Program-made: the position numbers and the translations under genes
Shown: positions 24,656 to 37,879 of the stretch, piece by piece
Position numbering within the stretch: position 1 is the stretch's first letter
How the letters are laid out: each line of letters opens with the position of its first letter
Notes under the pieces: model-generated
Databases searched by the model: none
Told to the model about the DNA's origin: nothing
Seen by the model: the letters and a program-made list of their open reading frames with translations, nothing else
Assembly: GCF_018139145.2 (NCBI RefSeq)
Contig: NC_059481.1
Location: 9,908,368-9,972,367, forward strand
Direction: 5' to 3'
Length of the DNA: 64,000 bases
Origin: Gymnogyps californianus
Lineage: Eukaryota; Chordata; Aves; Accipitriformes; Cathartidae

Positions 24656-25606
24656 ACTATTTTTACACAGGCTCAGTCTATGAATTATCACAAAAGCAAC
24701 AGAACTCAGTAAAAAAGAAATAGGAATTGGTCCCCAAAAGAGCAGGAAAAAAAAATAGCTCAAAAGAAACTGATGAAGGGGCATCTTGGATGGGATTTGA
24801 CTAGTATTTACGACTAAACAGGTTTGGCTTTGCCATAGAAGCGGCATTGTACAGCACGCTACCCGAGAATAAGCAGTATTTCCAAAAGGCCTACACACAA
24901 ATGAAACAGGAAGTCCATAACTTTTCAGGTTTTTGGTAGGTCACTGTACACGCTAAAGACACAACTGTTGTGTTTCTCAGAAGTTATCAGCAGTAGTTTC
25001 GCAGCACAGTCAAGGCTGGAAGGCAACGGATAGCATTCTTTTTCCGTATTTCTACTTTCTAATTCAAGACACAACTCCCCTGTATATGCTAGTTTTCTCC
25101 TGTATAACACACTGTGTGAGTAGTGAGCAGGAACAGTTTTTAATGCACAAAATATTTATTAGACCTTGGGAAGTTAAGATCCAAAGTCTCACACAACTTA
25201 TCTCAAGCTTCTTCCAAAACACCAATCTGAAAAAGCTGTGTGAAATAATTTCCACTCAAACACTGTATAGTGGAGACAGCTGCTTTATAAGCATTGCTTC
25301 AAAAGGGCCTGGTTGCTTTAAAAGAATTGAGGTATTTAAAAGGAATTACAGAAAAGCAAAAAACCCAAGAAAACACAAAACAAACCACCCAACACCACAC
25401 CTAAAAAAGCCCGTTCAGTCAATGACAACAGATAATGATACATTAGTGCTTTCAACACTTCCCCCCCGCCCGAAACACAGAATTTTTTTTTTTTTTTTCC
25501 CAAATACGGGCATTGCCTCATGAAGAGCTCTGGGAGCGCTTCTCTAGCGTACATTCTCTTAGATGGCTGGTTACCTCAGCTTAGGCACATGACTTCTTCC
25601 TGCTCC

Positions 25607-25627
25607 GACCAGTGATATTCACTGGTC
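25607..25627. repeat. Inverted repeat, 9-bp arms, 3-nt loop
   Basis: GACCAGTGA, TAT, TCACTGGTC. It is a short perfect hairpin with no recognised role. Confidence 0.75.
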
Positions 25628-26645
25628 TCTTTTCCTTTTCATGGGAAAGAAAAAACATTTACTTAAGGCAGCGATGCCAAACTTACAGCAATTGGATTCA
25701 GTTCCTACTAGGTGTACAACCTCCCTGCCACATACAGCCCCCTCGGAGAGACTGAGGACACTGATCGAGGCTGCCAGGGTGGGGAGAACAACTTTATTCT
25801 ATGGAGAGTTATAACTGCACTGCAAGAAAGAGCCATGTGGAGCGACTCCACAGCTGTGCTTGCCTGCACACACCAAACATTACCAGCAGCCAAAGTTGAA
25901 CAGTTTAATGCAAAAAATGGGATTTTAAGAGTTGAATTATTAGTTCCTTTCCTTTAACCAGAAGCGGCACACAACTGACACAACAGATAGTACTACTGAG
26001 CAACCTGGGTAAAAACTGATGGTGTCTGAATTCCCAACTGTTCTTGTGAGGCAATGGTTTGTACAGTTTAGGAGCAACAGTGAGAAAGAAAATACTTGGT
26101 ACCATTATCGACCACATAAACAGAGCAAGTGATGATAATAATTTCCCTTAATTATCACATCTAATAAACAAATGCCTGTTTAGGCAGTGATATCATCAGT
26201 AGAACTTACAAAATTTTTCTAGGAAAAATATTAAAATAATATTCTTAAAACCATTTTTATTAAATATTACTGAAGTACTGATGTTTCTCAATATAAAAAA
26301 TTATTCAGAAATAGATGTTTGAAGTTATGGTTTCTGGATTAATATGCAACACAGATAAAATGGCCAAACTACAATCATTCCTCATGCATCTAAACAAAGT
26401 TTCAGAATCTCATCCTCTTTCTGTTTCAGAAGAAAAAAATCCTGAGGTGAAGAAACCACACAGATTTAAGAACCAATGGAAGGAATTGTCTCTACTGTCA
26501 GAAACTCAGCAGTCACATCCTCAGATCCTGCTGTAACGGAATAGCAGTTTACATGCGCTAGAAACCTTATACTAAATTCTCCTTCCACCTGAGAAAATTC
26601 TTTAAATTACAGTAACACATCAGCAGTTTTAAGAGCAGCTCTTAC

Positions 26646-26712
26646 CTTCTGAATAGCCCTGGCCCATCTTGCTTTTGCAAAATTACTTCCATCAGCTTGA
26701 TCTTTATTTCTC
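26646..26712 (-). CDS. UNC13C: C2A-type UNC13C transcript, exon 7: calmodulin-binding motif
   Basis: A 67-nt exon with a strong acceptor (CCCCCTTTCTCCAG ending at 26713) and a strong donor (GAAG then GTAAGA at 26645). Phase 2 entry matches the end of exon 6; the join gives AG+G (Arg), then RNKDQADGSNFAKARWARAI and QK, leaving in phase 0. FAKARWARAIQK aligns with the Munc13 calmodulin-binding site (RAKANWLRAFNK in Munc13-1, QARAHWIRAVTK in ubMunc13-2), with the anchor Trp and the Trp-x3-hydrophobic spacing kept. In the family this site mediates Ca2+/calmodulin control of priming. The motif lies only about 60 residues after the C2A domain, against several hundred in Munc13-1, so linker exons may be missing from my model or lost in the gene. 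Confidence 0.82.
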
Positions 26713-26759
26713 CTGGAGAAAGGGGGAAAAAAAAAAAGTACTCAGAACAGCCAAGTATG

Positions 26760-26783
26760 AAAAAAAAAAAAAAAAAAAAAAAA
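26760..26783 (+). repeat. Poly-A tract (24 A) upstream of exon 7
   Basis: An uninterrupted A-run. On the transcribed minus strand it is a T-run about 50 bases before the exon 7 acceptor, where it may add to the polypyrimidine signal. Confidence 0.9.
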
Positions 26784-29700
26784 GAAGAGAGCTCTGATAA
26801 GTCTATGGATAAGTGGATCAAAGTCAGCTAGAACCATCACCCATTTCCTCTGTATATAGTATCTTCTATATACTAGAAAATATTAGCTCTGTGGAAGTTA
26901 TTCTTAATATAAAGTTATGAAAACTTATCCTGGTAAGTTAGCATAAGGGTAACTTTACACTTAGCAAGAAAAGAGCTGATCCAAAGTCACACACACTCAT
27001 CCTCCTACTCAATATGATAAGCTGTTCAGTAAGTACTGTTTCAGTGAGTGGATGCACAAGTGGCTTTGCTTTGTCAATATTAAATCCAAAAAAGCTATGG
27101 AAAATAATGGAAGAAAACAGTTCATTATGATCTATTTAGCCCTCAACATGGAAGATTTATTCATATCTGATGAATGACATGATACTGTGAGCTAGATCAA
27201 CATTTGTTGCAGGGGATGACCAGGTTAAAGACAATTATCTAATGTATTTTTCCATTATTTACATCTGTTTTCAACTCCAGCCCGTTTTCCAAAAGGCAAA
27301 TAAAAGCGATAATCTGAAATAGGAATATCAGGTTTTCTTAAACAGCTTTGTTTCTCTCCTAGGATTTGAATGTTAAAAATCAAATATAACAAGTTGAAAA
27401 TATTTTTTTTAAGTTTTAATAATTAATATTTCATCTTATTTTCATTACAGTTGAAGATAAGGGTAGAGAAACACATTTCTCTCCCATCTTTTCCCCATTC
27501 ATTTCCAACTACCCTGCCACTCTCTATTTGGGCTATTAGTTGATAAAATAAAACAGAATGTTTACAGTGAAGAGTCCCCAGACCTGATGGTGATTTGACT
27601 GTAAAGTTAGAACACAACATACACATAGTTGATTCAGTATACAGGGAAAAATAAGCAGGCACTAGACAGTAACTATAGTAAAACACATGGCAGTATCTCC
27701 ATATGCTGATTTTCTCTGCTGTAAAGAAATATTAAACTACAGTTCTGAAACAATTCCCATCTATCCAGGCATTCTGAAGCAATTAAGATATATTCAAGCA
27801 GAGAAGACTGGCTCACAGTATCGCTTTTGGATTACAGGGGGTTCCATTAATTCTAAAAGTATACTGGCTTGAAAAGACATGATCCCTGCCCCTTAATATA
27901 TACCTATTAACAGGGTATAAAAGAGCATTGGTAAAGGAATATATTTCCTGATTATAGTGCTTCATAAATCAGGATTACAAAGTCTTTGACATCAAATGGC
28001 GGGAGGAGAGAAGAAAAAAAAAAAACCACCCAACCAAAAAACCCCGAACCACCATGAGAGGAAAAAAAAGGAAGCCTTTGAATCTCCTCAGTAAATGCAT
28101 GTCCTTGTGAGACACAGAGCTAGCACTCTCACCAAGTCTTTACAAACTGTGCTAAAGGAGTTACTGAGAAGACATCCTGGAACCATTTATACCTCTCAAT
28201 GCCTGCAATAAAGCTCCACAAGGGAAGAAAAAAAAAAACCAAAACAAAACCAACCCACACCCAAAACAACACCCCCTCACAAAAAAGCCACCACAACAAA
28301 AACTTACATTTGATCAGATAAGCATCATTAACAGAAATCTAACAAATCTTTGAAATAAGACTCCGTTATGCAATTGGTTGCCCCCACACAGAAGTTGTAC
28401 AGTTACACAGGCCAATTATAATGAGGTTTCATTATTCAGCTATTTCACCACACCTGTGAAGAATGTTGGTTCAAGCTGAAAAATGCTAATTCAGTTCATG
28501 GCTGTTAAGCACAGGTTAAAATAATTAGTATAGACTCTACCACTATTGCAAGAATCTAAGTAGTTCAAAAGGTACTGCCTTGTACAATAACAAGTAGCAA
28601 AATAAAAGTATACAGTAAAATTCTATAGGTACAATCTACAGAGGACAGTAGCAGCCTGTCTACTAAGTAAAGTTGCAGCATATTTATATTATACTTCAGT
28701 GATATCCCTAGGTCCACACATTACTACTTAATTATCTTGGACTTTTGGAATAGTGCTCTTTTATTTGAGGAGAAAAATATTCTCTCTGATATGCACAGCT
28801 GAGAGCACATCATGCAAACTAAGTATGAAGAGGCTTGTCTTCCCCTGCCCTCATCTCTGAGGCTGCGTGTTTGCAGGTTCAGCCTTCTTCCTTTTCACAT
28901 CTATTCACTTTTTTTTATTGTAAGGTAAATCAGCCAAGTGATATGAGTAATTAGTCCACCCCATCCTACAGCTGTTAACTAGACTGGAAATACTAGGTAA
29001 TAATTAACCTTAGGAATTATTAGGGCAATTAACCTCAAGGTCAGATGGAGAGTTGGATGTCAATGTTGCTTCAGAAGGAACAGAGAAACAGCTTTCTCTG
29101 CCTTAACAGAAGGTAAGTAGGGTCAAGAATATTTTTAAGTTTTGAGGCGTAATGTACACAGGCCGACAAAAACATTTAACTGGTTTGGAACGCTTTTAGA
29201 AAGTCATTGGTCTGTGATCAGACTGCTGAGCAGTGCAAACAAGTAAGGCAGTTCAATACACTTCTCCTTATTAGGATACACTTCTCCTTACACCACATAA
29301 AAACTCAGCATAGATAGACACAGTGCTGACACAGTGATCGGTCCAGTTTAAACAACAAACGATTGTTAAATTTCTATTCAGATCTATTAAAACTACTTAG
29401 TTACCTGGCAGAAAACAGTTTCTCAATACTGAATAAAGCCTCCAGATGACATGCAGTTTACAGGAATTCTGAGTAGCAAAGACCACCAGATACTGCTGGG
29501 AACGATCTGTACTGCTAACTGAACTATGTACAAGGAACATATTTTGTTCCAGGCAAGTACATTGCTGTAATTTTTTGAAACAAAGAACATAAGCAATAAC
29601 AGCAGATTAGGAGAACTCTACACAAGCACTAAGTCAAAAAATAAGGGAATCATAGCTGATAATTAGAAGAGCATTAATTACCTGTGGTAGAACAACCAAA

Positions 29701-32700
29701 AAGCTTGAAAACAAGACAAATACCTTAAGAGTGCCTGAAAACCATACTGATTCACTGTTCCTACAACATAATGCCCAGCTATAGTCTCTGAACCAGTGCA
29801 GTTCACAAGAACAATGAGAAGGGGAAAACTAGAAGAGAAGCCTCATAATGAAAAGTCCAGCGATATTCAGATAAGACAAGTTGAGCAAGCAGCCTAGGTC
29901 AAAGTTTTGATACACTGTGCATCAAACTTAGCAGGCCTCCACATCTCCTAGCCATAAAGATCAAAATAACCAATCTTGTTGCAGTCAATTTACCAACAGA
30001 AGACATTTATATGCAAAGGAATGCACAGGCTAGATAAACACGAGGGCTGTTCAGTCTGGTTTATCAAAAGCTAAGGATTTTTAATAGAAAACAAAAGTTA
30101 CACTGACAGTTCTATTTAATAGATGTTTTCCCTCTCAGTTATGTTGCCCAAATACTTTAAAATTGGTCTAGTATTTCAATGACGATTTGTATTTTCATGG
30201 CACTTCTTGTAAAATTAAATCTCACTACAGACTTCATTGTAAAGCAGTTAATTATATAGCAGTGGCAGTGTGGCCACATACAGACAAATAAAGACATCCT
30301 CTGAATGCTTATTTGTTTGCAATAGGCAGTCCTGAACATCTGCATTGATTTCTAACTATTCATCATTAATGTCGATTTTGTCAGCTCTGAATATAACTGG
30401 AAATAAACTATGGAAGAAAAATTGAAATGATTACACTCTATTATGACATATTATGATGGTTTTTAATCAGCAATTTCCACTCCCCACTAGCAACAGTCAT
30501 GCTGGAACTAACATCTTGTGCTTAAATCAATCTCTAATGGACAGATCAAGCAGAGTTGTACTTGGGTAGTATACTACCACAAAAATGTGATTTTTTTTTT
30601 GTTGTTGTTTGTTTTCCTTCCTTTAAATATGCTTTTCAGGAAGTTCTGATAATGGTCATTCTTGTAAGTATATGGGATAAGGATGCTGATAATAATTTCT
30701 AGTTTTATTCTGCATTCTTTTACAGTTCAGAAGGAGGATAGGAAAGAATAAAGATAGAGAACAGCTTCTGTGTTCTTTAGAATACCAAGAAGAGTACTTT
30801 CAAGTACTAAACTTCTAATGCTGTAACTTCTGAAACATGCACAATTTAATGTGTGTTCGAAGTATATGATAAGTTCATAAGATACTTGAAACTTTTGGGG
30901 GAGGATTTACACATCTGTTACTCATTTAGATTGCAGCAGCACAAGTTCTTTGGGAATATCTCTGTTGGTGCAGTGAAGCACTAGATGCAGAAGTTGCTAC
31001 CACAGCCTTGCACATCAGGCCAAAGTGACATTAGTAATACTACATACACCTGGGCTACAATAAACTTGTCCTTGTTATAGCACCTGCCAGGAGATTATCT
31101 GAAGCAGACTGCACTGAAATAGTTTTCAGCTGAAAACACGGTGCTTTGCATCACTAGCTTTCAAGTCAACTCACGCACTTAGTAGAAGGGAACACTGTCC
31201 TTATCGGAAAGTATATCTGGGATGTGGAACTATAAAAATGGTATCCCATTAAGGATTATTGTACTATAAAGCTATAATTCAATTTTAACTCATTTCATAG
31301 GCCTCAATTATACAGTACAGATAAAAGAATCAGTATAACATTAAAAAGCTGTGCAATAAGTAGCAGTTCAGTAAAACACTAGGAAGAACTGTAGGCAGTA
31401 CGTGTCCATCTTGGCTATAATCACATTAACAGGAAGTGAATGACTTGAAAAAATTGCGAAGGAGAATTAAGTGAGCTAGGGTTTCCACAGTTGGCTATAG
31501 CACAGTAAGACTTACTTTTTTAAGCCTCACACAGATTCATATAATTTAGTATTACCCAGCTACCTCATAGAGATAATTTTTGTGTGTCTCAGTGACAACA
31601 GAAGGCAGACTTTGCTCCAAGATACCTTTTTTGTAGCATTAAATCTATACCCCTACACAGGTTCCCATTTACAGATGCTCAAGTTGCACTTAAAAATTTA
31701 TTTTCCAAACACTAGAGCAGAGAACAAAACTTGCTTATAGGTCAGCAACCAGTTACTCTCTACAGTATTTTAATTTTAAATTTGCTATATTTTTTTTTCA
31801 TTTGCTTTTATTGTCCACAATCATAAGTTTCAGTAGCTATATTATCTTCAATCATATGTTTACATCAGTTATATTACTGCTGTTTTTCACTTCAAATAGT
31901 TTACAGTTCTGAGTTCTTGGTGGTTTTTGTCTGTTTATTTTAAAACTAAAATTGTGAGGCCTTAGTTTCTTTGGGACAAGGTACTAAATTTTATCAGCTT
32001 GTATTTTGAGAGCAGCTTTATCTACAGTAATGAAAAAGCATTTTCTGATTTCTTTGAGATCACCTTGTGTACCTGCCTAAGACACATAGTACAGCAATAA
32101 CATCCATCTTCTAACCATTCAGATCCAAATGTTTAGTAACACATGAACAGAAACTAAAATACGCTTACGTATATGCTTTAGTTAAGTTCTTAGAGCTTTT
32201 CTTGCCCCACTCTTTTTCAGGTTACTTGCCTAATCATTAAGAACTTAAGTCTTTTATGTAAGACCTACATCTTTCGACTCACCTCTAGAGAAAACAAATG
32301 AAGTTTCAAGGTATGTATTTATCCCCATAGTGGAACTCATTTTTTCCAAGTTCAAATATTTCCTCCACGTTTTCCCGAGATTTTCATAGGCATAATTGAT
32401 ATTGATCTTCATATTTTCCTGAAGGAAGATGCCTATTCCTGCTTGCTTTTAGAAATACCCCTAAGCGAAGTCTGTTGTCTGCACAGCTGCTAAAGATAAC
32501 CCATCAGTAACAGGAGCCTGATTATCCCTCCTCTTCCTGGGCGTAACCATTTGTTGCAAGGGAAGTACTTTCCTTTCCCTAGCTTGTTTTCACCTTCAGA
32601 CTATATATTTATGGGTTGTTGCTGTCTCTGTTAAAGCTGATTCGGGAAGTCACAGCTTGCTTTAACAATTATTTACCAGTTAGGTTACGTTAGTGTTCTG

Positions 32701-32885
32701 ACTTACAATATGACCCAAAAAACTTTTGTTTCATCACAGATAGAGAGATAGTAAACTGTTCTGTGTAGCTGAGAATGGGTACTGGGAAAGGGAGATAACT
32801 ACTACTTAAATTTCTGTATTTGACAAAGTCACTAATTTAATACAGCATGAATTTAGTGCATAAGTTGTGCTTGTCCTCAATTTTA

Positions 32886-32945
32886 CTAACATAATTATAA
32901 TTTAATTAATAACAATTATAATTTATTTAATTATAATTAATTATA
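32886..32945. repeat. AT-only low-complexity block
   Basis: Imperfect repeats of TTATAATT/TAATTA units make a locally self-complementary AT-rich stretch. No gene or signal is evident. Confidence 0.7.
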
Positions 32946-35900
32946 CGTATGTTTCACTGCCTTCTTTTCAGTAAGGCCCATCATAGTAGCACTCAAATCT
33001 CTTGCACAGGCTTTGAGGCATCCTGTGACATACCTATAGACACTAGACCTGAATTTAGTGCTTTAAGCATTTCAAAGGACTGACTGATCTCTAGGTGAAA
33101 TACAAGTTTTGTCATTGACTTGAAAGGAGGCAAAATCTCACTCTAATACAGCTTGAATTAATGGAGCTGGACAAATCACGAGCTCATGATTAAAGATAGT
33201 TTCCATATATGAACAGGACAGCAGCCAGAATAAAGGGTCAAACTAAAATGAAAACAGATAAATTCTCTTTATGATCATACTCTGAAAAATTAAACTGCAC
33301 TGACAGAGGAAGCAGAGATATAAAATCATACATTTTGTTTATTGGGAAACGGAAATTTAAAAGGATTAAATTGGAACAGATAGAGGAATAGGGAAGAACA
33401 AATTTTGAAAAATGTTCTAGAACCGAGTGATCCTGGATTATGAAGTTTGTTTTCTCATCTTTGGGTACTTTTTTTTTTTTCTAATGCAAAAACAAGCAAA
33501 GAGGCATAAAACAAGCTGTCATTCAAGACGTACTGTTAGATCCTCTGTGACATAGCTTCATTTATACTACCATTTACATGTTGTGACAAACCAAACGCTC
33601 TCCAGGGCACAACTCTACAATGCGTTAGAGGAATTCTGTTCTACTCTGACAGCAAAATGCTGAAAGATCTTCTTTTTGTGAATTGTCAATAGTTAGAATT
33701 CCATCAGTGCAGAAGCTAACATACACACATACACAAAAAGGCAAGACGTTTTATATAGAAACTTGAATTCATACTGAGGTCAAATACTTGGACAGGGTTT
33801 ACAGTGACAGCCAAAGGAATGTGACATTTTTTTACACTTCTGAGACAATCACAAAACTATTTAGGAATAAACTTATCAAGTGCATAGATTCCTACTTGTT
33901 TTAGGTCACTTCAAATGTTTAGACTTCAAAAGATGTAGATGCATTTTGGATTCAATATTGTGGGATTTTCTTGTTATTTGATGAACTATTTTTCTCAAAC
34001 ATTAACGTGCACCTTTCTCAAAAGGTTTGGTTTGCAAGACTGGGTAACTTGTTTTCATTATGCTGGAAGAACTTATTCAATTACATTAAACCTTATTCTG
34101 AAGAACCACTTCGACTGCAGGCCTGGTGCTAAAGTGTGTGAAAACAGACATATACGGTAATCCATGCCTAAAATATTTAAATTCCAATTCTTACCACTCA
34201 AAGCTGTGAACTGGACTGAAAGCATTCAGATCGGTCAAAACCACAGCTCGTGATTTTGATCTTAGTACACTTAGTATTGTGCCAGTAAGTAATAGCTCAT
34301 ATTTTTCCCTACATTGCTATAGAACAGTAGCTTTGAAGACAAGATTCTATTTTTTTTTAAAGTGTGCCAAGACAGTAAATCAGCATCTTACAAAGTAACC
34401 TCCAAGCTTTTCTGATGGATACAAGGATACTACAAAGCAGTCTTGCTACCTGAGAAATCCTCTCAAGATATGTTCTCTCTTCAGTGCTGCAATAGCTACA
34501 TTCATTGTTTCCCAAGATATCTATCAGAACAAAAGAACATGCAATTAGGACAGAAACTGATTGACAAGACCAAACGCTATCACAGAAGATGAGTGACAAA
34601 AATCCCCACATGTTGGCATGTATAAGACACTAGCAAGACACTGTTCTGCTGTCCAGTGAAGTGCCAGCTTCTAATCAATCTTGAATCTGTCAGAGTGTCA
34701 TCTTGGACTGTTCCCAGAAAGAAAACAATGTCTAACTGACACTTATAGAAATTTTATGAATTACTCCAGATTTTACCTGGGTTTGTCACTATGCAGCTAT
34801 TTGTTAAGTCACCTGTTTCTCACCTATTTCAATGCCGTATCATTAAAACCATTGTTTTCTTCTAATATGTCCAACTCAAAAAATAATAATGTGGGTAGTT
34901 TTTTTCCAAATTATACTGGAAAGACATTTTTCTTTATTCAACTGAACTCAATCTTTCTTGTACATTATCAAGTCTCTGTATTCATAACCAACGCCTAATC
35001 TTTCAAATTTTTTTAAAAAATTCAAAAACAGTATTATAAAATTCTTTGATTGTATATGCATGCAATAAACAAACAAAATAAATATGTGACCTTTGGAAGT
35101 AGGATGGGCCTATAGAGTGTGTTACATCACACTTCCACATCTAGACGTCTCCCTCCATTTCTAAATCAATCTTAGAAAAAATATCCAACAAGCTTAGTTT
35201 CATGTCAAAGACTGTGTGAAACTCTCACTATTTGTAAGAGAAGTTTCACAGAAGAAGCTGTACTGTGACTATTGCCTGAACTCGGCCTCATGCATGAAAC
35301 TGAGTATTATAAACTTACCTCATACCTCAAATAGATCCTTACATGGATTCAATCTGTCTCTGCTTCTAAACTAAGTGAAGCATAGAAATACATAACTACT
35401 GATAATTCCATCATGTTGAATAGTAGTAAGATTTTTGGCTTATTGTTTTAGCTAATGAAAGGATATAACAATAGTAGGATATACTAATAACTATGTAATA
35501 GTTAAGAAAAAGAAGAACAATTTTTGGAGGAATCTGTTCTTCTTCAGAAACTCTTAAATGGTTTAAGAACATGAAATATCCTTGCCCTTCTTTTGCACCA
35601 GAATGTTGAATGCTTATCTAGTGTCTTACCATAATGCTTACCTGCTGCAGCAAAAAACAGCAGGATTTGCTTGAGGGATCTAATGCTGTTCCTATTTTCT
35701 CCTTCTATCCAGCCTGATTTGCAACAAGTAAGGAATAGGAATAACAGAGGAAGCTCTAGTGCTCTACATAGACCTCTTTAGCTTAAAGCACTGGAAAATT
35801 TTATATGCAAGCAAGTATACTTATCTGCTGTAAATTAGATCTAATCTGCCCATATTTAAGTCATCTTTAAACAGACTCTTGCACTACAAAAAACAGTTGG

Positions 35901-36134
35901 GTTTTAGTCCAAACTTAATCTGTACCTGTAGTGTCTGCACTTAGTGATCAGTGTTTTCCCTGACCTTCAGCAATTGCTGCACCAGGAAGTAAAAAAGCTG
36001 CCTGCCATCTCTCCACATCATAAGCTTATATGGCTTTTCTAACCTTGAATCTCGATATCCAAGTCCGAAAGGAAAGTGTTTCCAAGGGAGATGAGTTTTA
36101 CTGTTTGGGACTACATTTGAGTCTACTGCATAGT

Positions 36135-36155
36135 AACTCATAGTAACTATGAGTT
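36135..36155. repeat. Perfect 21-bp palindrome (10-bp arms, 1-nt centre)
   Basis: AACTCATAGT, A, then its exact reverse complement. Partial copies of TAGTAACT flank it, consistent with local slippage or templated repair. Confidence 0.85.
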
Positions 36156-37879
36156 CAGGAGGACAATTTGTTCAGTGAGTTTGTTTAGTCATATATCAAC
36201 AATTGCTAGTCCATGGACAATATGCTAGAAAAGTCTGCACTGATAATCCACCTCAACAGTTGAAATTCCATTTGAAAAATCCATACAAATAGGTAATCAA
36301 TTAATGAAATGAGGAAAAAAGAGTAAGAAGTAGCTTACTGCTTTCATTGTAAACCAATCAAAATTCAAGCTATGAGTTTGTAACCAAGCAATTGCTATGC
36401 AAATGTAGTAAATTAATTCCAGTGAAGTTTATCCTGCATGTGAACACGTTGGTATCTTTCAGGGAAGCAGCTTAAAGATGAAATATGGCACAGCACTAGG
36501 AGCCTAATGAAATTTTTCATAAACATTTGCTCCTCTTCCCACGGGAGCTCTCTTTTCTCCTCTGTTGTATAGCTCTTTCTGTAGAGTTCTTGTGCCTCTA
36601 ACTGAAATGGCTGCATTTTGATTTTTTGAGATCAAGTCATACAGACAAAGGGAATTTCTCTGCACGTGAACTGATACCCGACTGGACTATTTTAGCTTTT
36701 CTATAAATGAACACCTTTTCTAGTAGTTTCAAGGGAGTACTTGCACAAAGATTGAATATACATCTTTTACACACAGCTGTAAGTATTAATTAGATAAACT
36801 AGTTCCCAGAAGCTGACAAGGCTACTTAAATAAATTACTACTTATGTAAGTAAGGTCTAAGTAAAATGTGTTAAACTTTATAGCACGTAAACCTTTTGGG
36901 AATGAAAGATGAAATAACTGCGTAAGAGTAAAGTGTTTATAGAGTTACATGAGAACAGAAATGCCTAAGAAGGCATAGACCTTAATTAATCTAGGACAAA
37001 AAAAATTCCAAAAGCCTTTCGTATTCCATTCACACCTAAAGAATTCATCATGAATAATGTTATTACACAGAATCTCAGGGGAAGTCAGAATGATTTGTGA
37101 GTTATTATGAAAAGTTGTCACCATAACAAACAATACAAAACCATGAATATTAATAATGAAGTCAAAGCTCAATATCAGGTCATAATAGGATGCAAAACAA
37201 TCACCAGAACACTTCCAATAACCACAAGCAAAACTGACACTTGTGAAAATATTTAAAGAAAGTTATAACATCTGATTACTGGGAGGAGTGAAACAGTATG
37301 GACTGATAGGGATAGATATTGGAAGAAACGAATGGTAATCTCTGCCATGTGACAGATATTTACATTTTATTTTAATCCATAACCTATTCTATAATTAGGT
37401 TTTGTAGGTTATTTTATATATACCACTGGATATCAAACTTGGCTGTATCTTTTGTGCCAGAACTAGACGCTCTACCTCTTCTCCTACTGGAATTTTCTCC
37501 ATGATAATCTCATTCTTAGATTGGAATACAAGGTCATGTTCAAAAACAAGGAGTGACCTGAAAAATGTGTATATTTAAAAATTGTGCTGTATTAAACTAA
37601 TTATCCAAAATACAAAACCTCATTTCTACAAGTTATTCAGAGCACCCCAAGCAAAGCTGCTGAACAGTTTGTCAGATTAATTCCTTTTAATTCTGCAACA
37701 GAATGCCTGTCTTTACAGAGACATAATGTGGATATATAAAACTCTATATTATTTTTTTAATAAGAAATAATTTGGACAAGACTATTAAAATAAAAATTCA
37801 GTTTTATCAATTCCATTTATCATCAGTAACTCAATAACGAAAAAAAATCTGCAGCAGTAATTTTCAATCAATATTTTGT

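Larger units (their letters stand above)
19347..26645. other. Intron-like region with homopolymers, a CR1 relic and palindromes
   Basis: Mostly AT-rich unique sequence. Separately listed items are a G-tract at 19466, palindromes at 21566, 23287 and 25607, a CR1 fragment at 22.63 kb and a C-tract at 24640. A 145-codon plus-strand frame (25086-25523) and a 127-codon minus frame (24898-24515) have no recognisable domains, and each runs across a homopolymer tract. Confidence 0.6.
26713..37879. other. Intron-like region, no supported gene
   Basis: AT-rich sequence. It includes the A-tract at 26760-26783, A/C-rich patches at 28010-28045 and 28226-28300, a 15-bp direct repeat (29256-29270 and 29276-29290), an AT-rich block at 32886-32945 and a palindrome at 36135. 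A strong donor on the minus strand at about 35326 (GAG then GTAAGT) has only stop-containing frames upstream, so it is not called as an exon. Confidence 0.6.

Noticed and set aside
24515..24898. 127-codon minus-strand open frame
   Set aside because: The poly-C tract is translated as a Gly run, and the frame has no domain. It is a chance frame.
25086..25523. 145-codon plus-strand open frame
   Set aside because: Contains a run of Phe from a poly-T tract and low-complexity Lys/Pro stretches; no homology recognised.
26206..26214. 9-nt minus-strand segment (Lys-Asn-Phe) between a good acceptor and a GTAAGT donor, in phase 0 after exon 7
   Set aside because: Such AT-rich AG...GT pairs are too frequent by chance; nothing else supports it.
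29256..29290. Two copies of ATACACTTCTCCTTA 20 bases apart
   Set aside because: Simple local duplication; no CRISPR-like array or regulatory context.
35326..35400. Minus-strand strong donor GAG|GTAAGT near 35.33 kb
   Set aside because: Every frame upstream of it, from any plausible acceptor, contains a stop. At most it is a noncoding exon, with no further evidence.
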